Source: Acanthaster planci (taxonomy: Eukaryota; Echinodermata; Asteroidea; Valvatida; Acanthasteridae). Taken from it: DNA of 64,000 nt. The notes beneath the pieces were generated by a model. That model was not told the origin of the DNA. It was given only the letters and a program-made list of their open reading frames with translations, and did not search any database. Location of the stretch: assembly GCF_001949145.1 (NCBI RefSeq), contig NW_019091420.1, forward strand, positions 1,104,429 through 1,168,428. The letters run 5' to 3'. The position numbers were made by a program, and so were the translations under genes. Shown piece by piece: positions 32,881 through 46,400 of this stretch; the stretch's first letter is position 1; each line of letters begins with the position of its first letter.

Positions 32881-33737
32881 CACTGACAAAAAGCTCCATT
32901 TATGGCAGTTCATCTTTTCTTTCCTCCTGCCTTTTCACAATCCAGTATTGTAAAATCCATCACATTCAGAATGATTCAAAACTTCGTTTCATACTGTTTT
33001 CAAACACAACGAGGCCCTTCCTGTTTTTAAAAGACCCTGAAAGTGCACACTGAAAATACGTGCCACTGTTTTTCTTCGCAAATGCAAAGATTTCTGCTAC
33101 AATGACGCAACGGTTTACCCATGCCGTTGAAATTGCTTAAAGAGCAATCACAACAAAATTTGAGAGTGCATTTCAAAAGATGAACGATTATAAGAAGTGG
33201 TTTATATTTATATCCATGGCGTCACCTCTCAGTTTCACATCAAGTTTTTCGTTTTTGGGATCTTCAATCAATAAACCAAGAACCCTGTAGTTTTGGAATC
33301 ATGATTCAGCCCTATTACTCAGGGCTGAAGTAAACTTCTAGAAATCAAGAGCCATCTCAAAGATTGCACCAAGCCATAAGCGACTGCTTCTCTGGCTAAA
33401 TTCAAGTAGCCAACCACCATTCTGAATGTGCCACTGCATTCAACAATTATTATGAACGACATTTGTGACTGGCTCTAGGAAAATGGGTAATAAGTCCCCG
33501 GATTCAGGTTATGAGTTTTTGATATGGCTGGATTTTGTACATCAAGAGCTACAATTTGATACATGAATGACCCCTGCAGTGTGCTGCATTCTGGAGATAC
33601 ACAGACATTTGTATATCCACATTTTCAGATTCAATAAAAGCACTTTTCGAGAAAAAGCTCATAATGTGCAGTGCTTAGAAACACAATGCTAACAATGCTA
33701 TGTAGCATTTCCTACTAAATGATCAATTTTTTCATTC

Positions 33738-33743
33738 TTTATT
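33738..33743 (-). terminator. Candidate DGK polyadenylation signal AATAAA
   Basis: This is the first clear AATAAA I see on the minus strand after the DGK stop at 35395, about 1.65 kb downstream. If used, the 3' UTR covers 33.7-35.4 kb. Other A/T-rich matches occur further down, so the choice is uncertain. Confidence 0.25.
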
Positions 33744-35394
33744 CATCAGTATCCATGTTTGTAGTCACAAATTCTGAAAATATAAATGCTACAGAAACTA
33801 TTTAAGGAAAAAACACAAAATCACATTTGTGAAGAAATGTTGCCCTCTCCAAAAGAACAGGCCATAACATGTTTTGGCACTGCCAGACTTATTACCCTTT
33901 TTTGCAGAGCAGGTCACATTTTACACTTGCTGCTGTGACCTTTCACTTTAAAGACTATAGAGGGCACTTCAGGTCGGTGAACGGTACACCCACTATAACA
34001 GTGCGAATGGAATGATGCAACACATACCTTCCTCCACTGTAACAATAGCTACAACTTTTCACAATTCCGATCAGTTTACAACCCCTTAAGGGGCTTATTC
34101 CCACGAACAACTTTAACCACTTCCTGCTGGGTGGAATTTGCATATGCGGGACGAGTTCTCGGGCGATTTTCAATATTTTGCATTTTCAAAAATTCTTCAA
34201 AAATTCCGAACTTCATTTACTGGATGCTTACACCCACACAAATGATTGCCTGATGGCTACTCTAATCTGACAGGCAACCTCCATTGATGCCTAAGTACTG
34301 CCACCAGGCCTGCCACCCAGTAAAGAGCGCCCAGATTGTGCGATGTTGTGTAATTTCCTTTGTTCCTGAAATTGGCTCAGTGCGTTGCTGAATGGCAGTG
34401 GTGTGTTTTCAAATCCGGCCAGATTAGCATGCAGTAATACTGAATCGCTCATTGCTGGAGTGCTGAAGCACATTTGTCCCGCTGATAATCCACGGTAGCC
34501 TAATGCCGCAAACATCAGTATACTGTTTCAAAACAATGACAGATTACCTCTGCTAATGCCAGCTAAAAATGATGGCAATACCCAGCAGCTCGGTCTTTTG
34601 TTCTGAGTACAGTCTTCTGTGACAAGGCCCAACTCCTTTGTCCGATTTCGGATCCAAGGTACCCGGTACCGGGAACACTGGCACGGAGTGATTAATCTGT
34701 GGGAAACTTTGACCGCAAGCCACATCCCAGCAGCAGTCAGCAATAACTTCTCAGGAGCAAAAAATAGGGGATGAAGTGAAATCCATGAAACATCCACTTG
34801 GAGGCATTAATTACGGCAAGAAAATACTCTGATTTTTTTCAATAATTTTTAAATAGCTTACAACACGTGAGCTTACAAAGCGTGAGATCCCTCACAAATG
34901 GCTTCGAGTCTGAGAGTATGTGAATTTTGCACTTTGTATGCAGCACTGAACAGTAGCGAATCCTGACTGGTTACACCTCTGACAATCCACAAATTTTGGG
35001 TCCGACATCTTGAAACCTGGAAAAATCCTGAGAAATCGCGGTCCTGACAGAAGTACAAGAACCACGATAAATGACAGACTGATTAAAATCAATTCGTGAA
35101 CGGTCATCAACGGTTGGTCTAGTCTACGAAATCATACGAGGGTACGTCAGACTGCTGGATAGCATTGTGCATGGCAACGCACAGCACGGAGTTGGAACCG
35201 CCACATTTCTCCGAGACTGAACGCTGACCATGCCGGATTCCAGCTTGGAGGCACGATCATGGAATGACTGGTGCTTTAACCCACGGCCGTGTATCCAACT
35301 TGCTGCCCGCTGTTGCCGCCACATGGATGTTCGTTGTAGCTGCAGCCTCTCTCCCAATCTGCTGCATAGAGGGTTCTGCTTGGCAGCGCCGCTG

Positions 35395-37453
35395 CTAGCT
35401 GTACGACGGCCCTGGCTGTTCGCCGTCTCTCTTCTCCAGCTCCTTGATTGCTTGTTGGATGCGCTTGATGTGCCCAACTTTGGTCACTCCAATGTCCTGT
35501 GAAATAGGGGTGCAAAAAACAAAACAGAGAAGAAGAAATGACTATCCAATCTGTAAGATAATGATGTCAGAAGCACCGGATAAACACATAGGCTACCACT
35601 GTTACCACTGCAGTAACATATATGGCGTTAGTGACAGAATCTCACAAACAAGTCTTAGGGACTTTTTTCACCAGTTATTTTCCCACAGATGTCTTGATGA
35701 AAATGGACTTTCAATATTGAGGTCCGCCATTGATTTACATGGTGCAAGACATTTTCAAAGGCCTGTAAATCAAAACAGTGGCTCTGGTGACTTGCAACTC
35801 ACGTCGTTAGGTTGGCCTACATAAGCTCAACACACTGTTCAACTCCATTTACCACACACTTCAGGGTATGCACACATTGTTAGCAAATGAAAGTCTTTAT
35901 GTGAAAGAGAACGAACACAGAATAAGGACTTCCAGAAGATTTGAAAAAAAATCTGGTGCACGGACAAGATCACACAATTATTTACACTTCCACATACTAA
36001 GAATGTTGCAGGATTCAAACTGCAACAGGTCTTTCCCACGGGACACCACCTTCATAGGAAACGTATAACTGTGTCTTCGATGCTAGCAGGTGCACATGCG
36101 AGTAATGTGCAATGTTTTTTGACATCTGTAAATATGTAGAAAGTGACGTCTACTGACTGCAATACATGTGGTAGAATTGAACCTCCTTTCTTGGCAACTC
36201 AGAAAACATGGGCATGAGAAAAGGCCCACCGTGACAATCTGGAAAACCAAACAAAGTTTGGTGGAGGTTGGCTCTCGGTCCTCTCTAGCCTACCTTGAGG
36301 TCTCGTCTCTCCAAGGTGAGCAGCTCGGATCCCCTGATGTCGTTGCGGATGAAGTTGTCACGGTACTCCCCGAGGGACAGGCTGTCCAGCCAGAGGCCAA
36401 CCTGCTGGGGGGTCCAGGCTCGGGACGATTCACCCGAAGCTGAAAATAACACCCCACAATTTTTTTTTTAAAATTAAAAGAAGTCGGTCAAACAAAATGT
36501 CCCTCAGTCTCTCAGAGAAACCTTCCTCTGAGACTAGACAGCCCTGTATTTGCATCCACAAAATGCATTTTTATAATTGCAGGTCAAGCAAAATCTTGGA
36601 TCTTTGGAATTTGGATATGTCATTAGTACTTTATAACACCCAGGTGCTGATGTATCCCTTCCTTACATTAGTACTACAGCCTCCCTTGACAGCTGTTTCA
36701 GCACTGTTAACACTTGAGGTACCCTTATCTTTAATTGGTACTCTTCTGAAAGGCCATTCGCTTTGTTTGCACAATACAGCAATGAAAAGATTTGATAAAG
36801 GGTACGGCAAAGCTATAAGTGTGAATCCCCCATCATAAAACTGAACCAGGACTTGAACCGCAGACCTTGAACAACTACTCCAGTGTCCTACCAACAAGCT
36901 TCAAGATCTACAATTGGCCAACACAACAAGTCTTAACCTAGGCTTTGTCAAAATCAATCGGCTGTGGCTGAGACTAATGAATGGTCTATGAAAAGTGGCT
37001 ACATCCACCAGCCACTGGCTTGCATAGACAAATATGTTACCCTCGCCTGGGCCATAACTTTTGGACACGGTCTCAGACAGGATCTGAACCTGTGCCCCCT
37101 GACATACAAAAGCAGAGCTTCAACAAAGCAGCAGGGCCTTATTTATCAGAAATGAGTTTAATCCTAATGCTCCCAGCATTGAGGAAGAAGGCTAACTCTA
37201 CCATTACTTCACAAAGAGCTTGACGCTCCTTGAAAACTCAAATACAAAGAATGTGCCATTGGTAAAGTTAATCTTCTGTGACAATGACGCCAACTGAGAG
37301 GCCTTGGCTGTACTTACAAGCACCCTCTGAGGATCCCCCGGGACTCCCTGGTGCCAGGGCCGGCTTCAACTCCCTCTTGGTCGGCTTCTTGAGGCGCGAC
37401 ACCATGGGCAGTTTGAAACGGCCTTTGGTCCGCTTGATGTAGGCATCCGGCTG
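35395..37453 (-). CDS. DGKD: DGK basic stretch and C-terminal SAM domain
   Basis: Exon 37318-37453 codes a basic segment ([20 protein letters not shown]). Exon 36294-36439 starts the SAM domain with [20 protein letters not shown] and [20 protein letters not shown]. Exon 35395-35496 finishes it with [20 protein letters not shown] and then [13 protein letters not shown] and a stop. In DGK delta and eta this SAM domain forms polymers that hold the kinase in the cytoplasm; a zinc/polymer role here is inferred from family knowledge. The SAM domain makes a type II delta/eta identity firm and excludes type I, III, IV and V. Confidence 0.93.
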
Positions 37454-40400
37454 CTGGAGGAAGGACAAGCAAACAAACCGATTCATCGGCTGACTCTCCC
37501 CAACAAACAGATGCAGTACTGGAGTATAAAGCCATGTCCAAATTGGGCATTTATCTGGCCACGGCTTTGTCTTTACCCATTAGAGAACCCCAACAGACAG
37601 CCGAAGCCAGAGACCAAAATGCCAGTGTTGAACATGGTCTAAATTACAAGGCCAGACGGGGGGTTCAGAAAGGTCTGGTTTCAGACCTGACGATGTCGGC
37701 AGAACTAGTGGTTTGTTTTCGCAACTTAAATTAAGCTTAAAAGACTCAGGTTTCAATTCTAAGTGCTGGGAGTGTGCTGCTTCCTTGGGCAAGGCATGCA
37801 ACTTTCTCTATCCCTTCTCCAACTGTGGATCTTTGAGCAATTTGATATGGGACAAAATCTTCCCATCCCAGTGAAACCTCACACAGAAACTTCAGCATTG
37901 AATTTTTGGTAAAAAAGAATATGTCACAGCTTGTATTCATCAATTCAGTCGGCATTTTAAAAGACAATTCTTTTGCTAATGAGAACAAGGGATGATGTAT
38001 TTTTGTGAGTGCAGACGCTTGCATGTGTGGTGCAGACCAGTTTTTACTTTAACATCACAGCCTTTGAACTGGTGAGTGCTATGCCAGCCCGCCAGCCTCT
38101 CTCTGCTTTGCCTGTAAGGGTACAGAACCGATGCCACCCAAAAATTGGGACCAACTTCGAACTGAGCTGATGACGCAGCAGATATTTACATGAGGCTCGT
38201 CATCTGGGAACCCCAAGGCGCCCTCAATCTGCATGACCTTGCGCAGCTCCACGTCCGTGGCCGAGACGGCGCTGTTGAGCCGGTTCAGGATCTCGTCGCT
38301 CAGCCGAGTGGTGTAGGCCTTGGCCGCCAGGAAGAGGCTGGTCTCGCTGTGCAGGTTGCGCACGCTGTTGACCAGTTCCATCAGGGCTTTGCGGCTGGTC
38401 CCCTGCGAAAGGAGTGGACAAAAACAGCGTGCGTGTGTGTAGGGGGGTCACACTTAAACTAATCGTGGCTCCGAGTTGATGGCATGAACAACCGACATAA
38501 TGATCCACATCTGAACAGAGCTGTAGTACCTGCACTAGTGCTATGTTACTTCATGTTGTATCCATTGGGGCTCATACTAACGAACAGGTACTCAACTAAA
38601 ACTCAGCTTCTGTAGTGTACTCTCAGCTGTCACTTTTGATAGTTTCTCAAATTATGAGCCAAGCACATGAACAAAAAGGGGCTTTGGAGCTAATGAGCTA
38701 AGGGTGAACGCTCTTTGCGTGAGTTGCTGGTGTAATACATGCATGAACAGTCTCCATTGAAAGATGTAATAAACCCACAGGGTCGGAGACCCCTGATGCG
38801 GCCATCTACTCACCTCTCCGACTTTCTCACTGCCCCAGAATCGGTCCATGGTGGTGGTCACGAACTGCGTGTAGTGCATCAGGCCAGACTCAATGGCCCG
38901 GTTCTGCTCTGCAGCTCTTTGAATGCTGGGGAAAAGTCACAGATGGCTACTAATGAAACAACATGATCTGGGTAGGAGCAATCTTTCCCTTGATGCCGTT
39001 CTTCATTAACCCTACGGGTCGTGATTCCTCAAAGTTTAATACGATTTTGCATACACCCTAACAGCTGTTGGTTTAAACAATGGCAATTGACATCATTTTA
39101 AAAGCAAAGCTCTGGAAAAGTGCGGGGCAAAGTTTGACCAGAAGTACACCATGACATAAACAGAGTATCAAAGCAATGTCATATCCCATTGCTCAAAGTT
39201 CATGATAATAGATTTCTTAACAAAACAGCAGAACACCAGTGTTCTGCTATAGAAATATCAAATTATCTAGCAGGAGGCTGAAGGTTTGGATATCTGCATT
39301 TATAAGGTCCTGATGGCAACTGCTCGAAACTGACATTTGGAGCTCGAGGTGAGAGCCGAAGATGGAGACAGAGTGGTAACTTGGGAATAGCCTTTCTTTT
39401 GAGGCAATTGTTCGCTTACCACGTGACCAGGCTGTTGACCGTCTCGCAGAAGTGCCTGACCAGCACCACCTCTTCATCCGACAGTGGCTGCAGCTGCTTC
39501 CACAGCTTCTTGCGGTCCGTCCACGACTTCAAGGTGTTCTCAAAGGCCTGGGATTAAAGGTTAAATGTCAAGGAGTCATGATATGCCACCCTCCGTGTGC
39601 ATACCTCCTGTGGAATATTGGTGCCTTTTCAATGTTATAACAAGGTATTTGAGCTACGATAGCACAACTGCCTGCTAATGCATCATTTGATTCATTGAAA
39701 CAAATACCGCCCTCAATGGGTAATGCACGGAGCAACTACTGACCTTATCCCTGACCAGCATCTGCGCCCTGTTCTTGTGGATGATCTTGATGAATCCTGG
39801 GGGCTGGACCCAAGCCTCTCCGTCCACCTGCACTGGCACCCCCTCCTCACCCAGAATGGTGATCTTCACCACGTGACACTTTTATTATTCAAAACAGAGA
39901 GGGTCAAACAATAAAAATGAAATTTAAAAAATGCAATGGAACATCAATTCAATATCAACATATGATGGCTCCTTCTATTTATTAGAACCAGGTTAGATAA
40001 CTCTTGAGGTTGCCCACTTTTTACTTTAACAATTTTCTTTTTAACCACTGACATTTTGTCCCTCGGGGCCAAGAAAGTGAAGAAATGTTCAGTTTCAGAG
40101 GTGGGAGGAAAACCCCAGATGAATAATCTGGGGTAACTCGCGAAATCAGGTAGGGACTGAAAACCCAATCTACATGTCAGTCTGGGCGGGATTTGAGCCC
40201 GGGCCGCACAGTTGGAAGTTGAGGAAAGTGCCACTACATCAACATATAATACCCAATGCAAAATTCAAGTGCTCACAATTTCTATCTGAATACTCACAAT
40301 TTTATCTGAGTACTCACAATTGCTGAGTACTCTCCATTTCTATACAAGTACTCACAATAGCTGTCTAAGTACTTACAATTGCCATCTGCATTCTCACAGC

Positions 40401-43400
40401 TTAAGTACATTAAAAGCCTCTCAGCTTCATCTAACAGCCGAAAAGGATTCAAACTGCTACTATAAAGACATCCCTTTGTTACTATTTACCTGCTGCTAGA
40501 AGTTGAAAGTACTCGTAGAAACTTGAGAAATGTTCTTGCAAGGTGCTTGACTACAGCTCTGAGGTGCTTACCTGGGCTATTCTGTGATGCTGCAGTGTGA
40601 TCATCCGAGACACGGCCATCTGCATCCCGCCAAACACCGCCACCACCTCCAGAATTCGGTCGTCAAATGAGGGCGCTGTAAAGGTCTGAAACATCACGAG
40701 TGAAAACGTGCAATGCAATAACTATTAAGCGATTTGTCACTTTGGCCATGAGTACTTGTTAAAAGTTAAGCATTTCCCCTAGCAGCATAAAAAGCCCTGT
40801 AAGCTCACAGGAAAATTATATTTCGAAAAAATCTTTTGTCAAAGAAAAAACAACAGAAAAACCAAACTCATTAGCAACTTGTATTGAATTGAAAAAAAAT
40901 AGAAGTTAAAAAAAGCTGAAGAATGATCACCAATGCCTTTCACCTGTCAAAGCCACAAGAAAGAAAAATATAAACCAATTGCAAAAAACAACAACTGATA
41001 ATCTTAGAAAATGGAACTCTGCCTTCTCCCCCAAAAAACAAAAAAAATCAAAGAAGTACTTCAGTGAAACTCACCTCGTCCTCCTTGGTGCTGCCCCAGA
41101 AGTTGGCCCCGCCCATGTAGCTGGGGATGTTGAGGACCACGATGCCTTGCAGGCTGGGCAGCGGGATGCGCTGGCCATCGCACTCCAGCTGCACCTTCTG
41201 CTCCAGGTTGCGGTAGGTCCGCTGCAGCAGCTCCTTGCCGCCCAGCACGCCATACCACATCATGTTCTTGGTCCGACTTGGGAACGGTGACAAATGACGA
41301 TTTTACGACATTAATGACAACGACATGACACTGTACGACATGAATGACAATGACAACGTAGCACCGACAGCAGTGCCAATGGTGGGCATGGTAGCATTAA
41401 TGTTGTGACGATGAACAAGGAACGTTGTGACACATCATAACAATGACATTGCAAATGACAATCTTTTGAGACAATCGCCAGTTTCAAGGCACAGACTGTT
41501 AACAAATTGGTTAAAGCTACATTGTACAACAGCCATATGGGCACCTTCTGTGGCTAGCCATACTGAGTGGACCTGAGCTAGCTTGAACATGACTTTATTG
41601 TAAGTACATATACTGACTGGCTACCAGCAGTAGGAGTTGTGGCTTAGTGAGTGTACTTTGCTACGTCTTGTCAACTTATTTAGTACAGCATTTTTAAAAT
41701 TCCTTTCAATTGAGAACTTCTTGCTGAAAAAACACTTCCCCCCAATAAAATGGATGTCAGGTACATGTAAGTCCTATTTTATTTTCATTTCAGCCTACGA
41801 CACCGTCTCGATTCAAAAGAGAAGTACGCGATCCTGGCCTTACCTGCATTTCTCTGGGTGCTCCTCTCGTTTGTTGTGGAAATCCAGTGTAACTTTAGCG
41901 TCCAGGCCGATGCCGAAGTAGTTATTCATCACGCAGGTCTCTGTGTACCCCTCGCTGAGAGGAAAAAGAAACACGGAGCAATCTACCCGTAAGCCTGGCA
42001 AACCACTTCAATCAGTGCTGTCGGTTATCAAAAATTGACGCCGTGGAAAAACTTGGAACTGGCCTGTGCCAAATTTTACTGCACTGCAATGGATAAACAC
42101 ACACACTAATCCATGTGTTTTGCGTTAACATATTTCACAGGTTGAAAGCATTTTCAAACCATCAACCCTTCACCCCCCTCAAAATTTTTATCAAGGGCAA
42201 CAGCAAAACCGGCTGTGCTTTTGTAGTTTTTTGTACAAAATCTACTGCAAAGACTACCACTAACACCAGCAAAACATCTTTCTGATAACTGATACTCTTC
42301 TTACAATAACTGCTGCTGCCACATTCTGAAAACTTAGAGACTTCCAAATTGCAATTCATTCACATGAGTGCTTCTGTGGTGACCAAAAATGCTGTTGGGG
42401 GGCAGAAAGTCCCCATAACTCAGTTCTGATTTGCTAAGCAACAGGCAACTTCCCTTTGAGCCCAGACCTCAGCCAAGAGAGGGCGCAATTTTCCTAGCAA
42501 TGGAGGCTCCTTTGGTTGGAACTGCACTTCGCTGGTTCACTAACGACTATGAAATGCAAGTGTTATGGTTGTGTTGCTACCAGCAAAATGAACAATCCTG
42601 ACAAACATGGCTCTTTTCAACCAACGAGGGATGCTTCTGCTCAAAGCGGATAGTGTGGTGAGTGCCTACCAAGGCCGTGCTCACACTTACACAGATTCAA
42701 TGTCTTGGTCCATGAGCGGCGAGGCGGCGGCACACAATGCGTCGGCGTTGGCCAACAGCACCTTGCTGATGAGACCGGCGCCCACGAAACCACCAGAGAG
42801 GCCGCTGATACCTGCCGAACAGTAAGGCAAAATATCACTATGTGTAGCAGTCAAGACCATCAGAAGACCAGACACAGGACTAGTGCAATACCAGACAGGA
42901 GTAACAAGGTTGAACAATAAAAAAGGAATTCTCTTATTTTTAAGCACTGAGGTGAACGATTCATCGTATATCTGATGAACCGGCAAATCGATCATTCTGG
43001 TGATTTTCAGATTTTATCTCACGAACTGACAAATAGGTTTAATAGCAGTATTCAAACAAAGTATTGCTCATGGAGCCAAAAATACAAATTAGGAAATGAT
43101 TTCAAAGACCACTTTTGTGTCTTTTTACACAGAGATCAAAAGAGGGTTGAATTTAATAAATATCGAAAACAAGCACACAATAACTGCTTAAACTGAAAAC
43201 ATGTTTTTCCGAAAATGGTGATATTTCATATTCCTTGGTTCGTCAGATACGCGACAAATTGGTTTGTCATACCTCTGTCTCAAGGAATTTTGAGAAACGA
43301 GCTCTGAATTTCAGAAATTCTGAAGACAATAGACCTACTGTCAAACTGTTTAACTAACATAACAGACGTAAACGATATCATATGTAAACAAACTGTGGTG

Positions 43401-46400
43401 TGGGTACCAGTGAGTACAAGTTCACGCCATGAAGTCCCTGTATTACCTTATGCACTGCACCTACAGGATAAGAACGAGTCTGTTATACAAGCGTGACCAC
43501 TGATCGAATTCCCTGGTAACCTGAGGAAAAAAGTATCACGGGTACCATGCAAAACTGACAAATTATGAGTGACAACAGTCGCTCTCGAACTTCCTGAAGC
43601 TGTGAGTGAGATATGCGGATATATCACCCTGTCATGCGATCTTGGCCAATGAACAGACAGTATCCAAGACAGAGGCATGACAATAACTCTTGGAGTATGA
43701 CCACGGTCCAGAACAGACATGGTCAGCAGAGTGCTATAAATTTCAGCCTACTTACTTTTACTGAGCATGGTGTTTCCTCTTCCTAGACTTGGGCCCAAAA
43801 GTGTGTCCAAACCTAAAGACAATGCACAGCATCGAGACAAATGACCATTCAAAGTCATCCAAAGCACTCACCTTTTGCCTTTTTTTATGTTATATTAGTA
43901 AATGACTTCTTTGAAAATTCCCTACCGTCAACGTTCATCCTACTTTTTTTCCCCCCGTTTCTTGTCTGTTCTATATACATGTATATGCATGTCTACAGAT
44001 GTCGGTGTAACTTTTGATGATTTTTTGTTTGCTATGTCGTTTTGATACATGTACTTGTTTTTTTATAGTTGTAAGTTTGATTGGAAGGTTTTAATGTGTA
44101 TTGTCATTATACAAGATGATTTCAGTGATTTTCCTGTTAAGTGTTTTGATGTTTTTAAATGTATACAGAAGATTGTTTGGTAATGCCTATGTAAATCAGC
44201 TGTATGGCTGCGAAAAGGCAAAAGTAATAAACCACAATAAAAATAACAATAATAACAGTAATAACAAATATTACATAAATAAACATTTACAGCTTTTATT
44301 TTTGAAACACTGCCCAAATTAACGGTCGTTATTGTTGAAAATCTACCACATTGTGGTTACTACAATGCATGTTCAAGATCCGTGTTTAAAAAGAGCAAAA
44401 TAATGCCGAAAAATTATAAACAGAAATCCAGAGTTTGCACAAAACTCAGCTGTTTTGAAATTCAAGTAAACACGTGCAGAGAAAAATGAAGAACCCAACA
44501 CAAGCTTTGACAAAGAATTTCAGGCAGTACACTACGACGTCCAATTTCATGGCGCTGCTTACTCCAAGCGAAAAATCGGCGCTTCTTGTGGTGGACAATT
44601 CTGTGCTTACAGCGAACATATTTCACAGGTTAGCAAGAAGTTTTGGCTTGTGCGCATATGTGCGTCCCATGACTAAGGATTCTGTGCTTAAAGGGTTAGA
44701 ACAGAATTTTTCTGCTTGCGCGGTTAACGCAGAATTGAGATCGTAAGTGCAGACTTCTGCAGAAAGCAGCGCCATGAAATTGGGCCCAGGTGCTATTCCC
44801 CTCAATGCCTGGGTTCTGCTAGTGTAAAAAGTATCCCGCTATTTTGCTGTGAATGTCACCATTAGCTAAAACCGCAGTTCCTGATTATTTAGTTTGTCAT
44901 TTAGAGTATAGTACAGCATAAACAAGAAGAATATGCGACAATTCTAGGGCAGGGTATTTAAACAACGCCCTTCACCATGATTCCAGACACCATGAAGCAA
45001 GTAATGTGCAGGGAATGTGTGAAATGAGCTCACACAAGTAAGCAGAAAAAGCCTGAAACTGTACAACAGTGGGCAGACCGGCATCCATGAATGCATCCCG
45101 AGCACTGGCTCCCCCACTGGAATTTAACCCGATCAGAAACAAAGTTCTTGCACCAAACCCAAAGAGCAATGAAATTGTGACAATGAGGTGACTATGGTAT
45201 AGGCTTCTATTGGTTTTGCGTGCTATTTACTGAGGCAACTACCTAGCAACACAACAATGAGCACTGGCAATTTGCAGCAGGTTTATGCAGGGCTGCCTAT
45301 ACATTGGTCCATTCCATATCTGTTAAATGCACGTCATTCTAGTACTCTTTCGATAAACACTCTCAATAACTTACATATATGGACTCAAAAGCACTGAACA
45401 AAGCAGTTGTGAAAAGGTGCCTTATATTTTGCAATCGAAAGCAACTAGAGCCAACGTTGGCGTGCAGCACGCACGGCAGATATTGCAATGAACTGCTCAC
45501 TTGAGTTGGCTTCTTGCAATTTCATAGACAAAAGGCTCTAAACGTGCAAACAAAGGGAGGATCCAATGGTTATCTGTTTCTGCCCGCCCACTTGCCTGGC
45601 AGGTACGCTATGTTCTCCATGCTGCCGAAGCGGTGGGCCAGGCCCACGGGGCCCGGCGAGAGAGTGCTCCCGCGACTGACTCGTCGCGTCCGAGGAGACC
45701 GCAGCTGCTCTCGCTCTAGATTGGTTGGTTGGTTGGTTGGTGGGGTAGGAGGAAAGATGAGATGTGGGTACAACCGGGGAGCAGAGGGCGAATGGAAGAA
45801 AGAACAGACCAAAGATTTATAAGGATTGGGAAGGCGAGAGGGTTCAAGAATGGAAACGAGCACGGAGCAAGTTTGATCACAAATGACTGATTACGAGAGT
45901 TCGACCATTCTTCACTGAACAAACACTTTTCAACAATAGTTGCATCTAGTCGACTCTTCAGGCCCATTCAACCAAGGTTGGTTTGCACCACTGCTCAACA
46001 GCCAAGCATACTGTAATACCCGGCTACGAGCCAGGATAGTAAGTTTCCATGATGATGGTTCATGGTAGTTTGTGAGAACAGTTCAATACTAACAAAGTGA
46101 TGCAGGAGTATATATTTTTCAGCAATGAACTCTCAGCTGACCAATGATCTTTGACCTAACTCGCTCCAAAAAGCAATACATCGACAAATTGAGGATGACG
46201 TCTGGCAAAATTTGGGGTGCACAGAACTACATCTCAGGTCACTTGCCAGTTCTGTGGACACTGCATTTTTGCAGTCTAAAAGGTTTCTACAGAGTAAGGC
46301 CTGCAGAATTTAGAAATGCATTTCAAAAATAAAAAGTGCGTATGTCTCTGCACATACCCTTAAAATGACCTTTTTTAAGCATCCTCAACTGGCCACTAAA

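Larger units (their letters stand above)
26900..35394. other. No coding sequence recognised: DGK 3' UTR, intergenic DNA and TERT upstream region
   Basis: No exon with recognisable homology or a convincing splice pair is seen on either strand. The part 27.9-32.5 kb is A/T-rich with few repeats. It includes a 49-bp tandem duplication at 30261-30358 and a tRNA-like element at 32815-32880. DGK and TERT are transcribed in the same direction, DGK first, so this interval holds both the DGK 3' end and the TERT promoter. Confidence 0.5.

Noticed and set aside
35124-35477. Minus-strand open frame overlapping the end of DGK
   Set aside because: It is in a different frame from the SAM domain. The homologous frame stops at 35395, so this is not the DGK tail.
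41061-41258. Alternative frames over the exon 41075-41276
   Set aside because: Repetitive-looking proteins produced by reading a GC-rich DGK exon in the wrong frame.
44474-44746. 90-codon frame with similarity to a frame at 63105-63380
   Set aside because: Both lie within copies of the same foldback repeat; similarity is explained by the repeat. Kept only as a finding.
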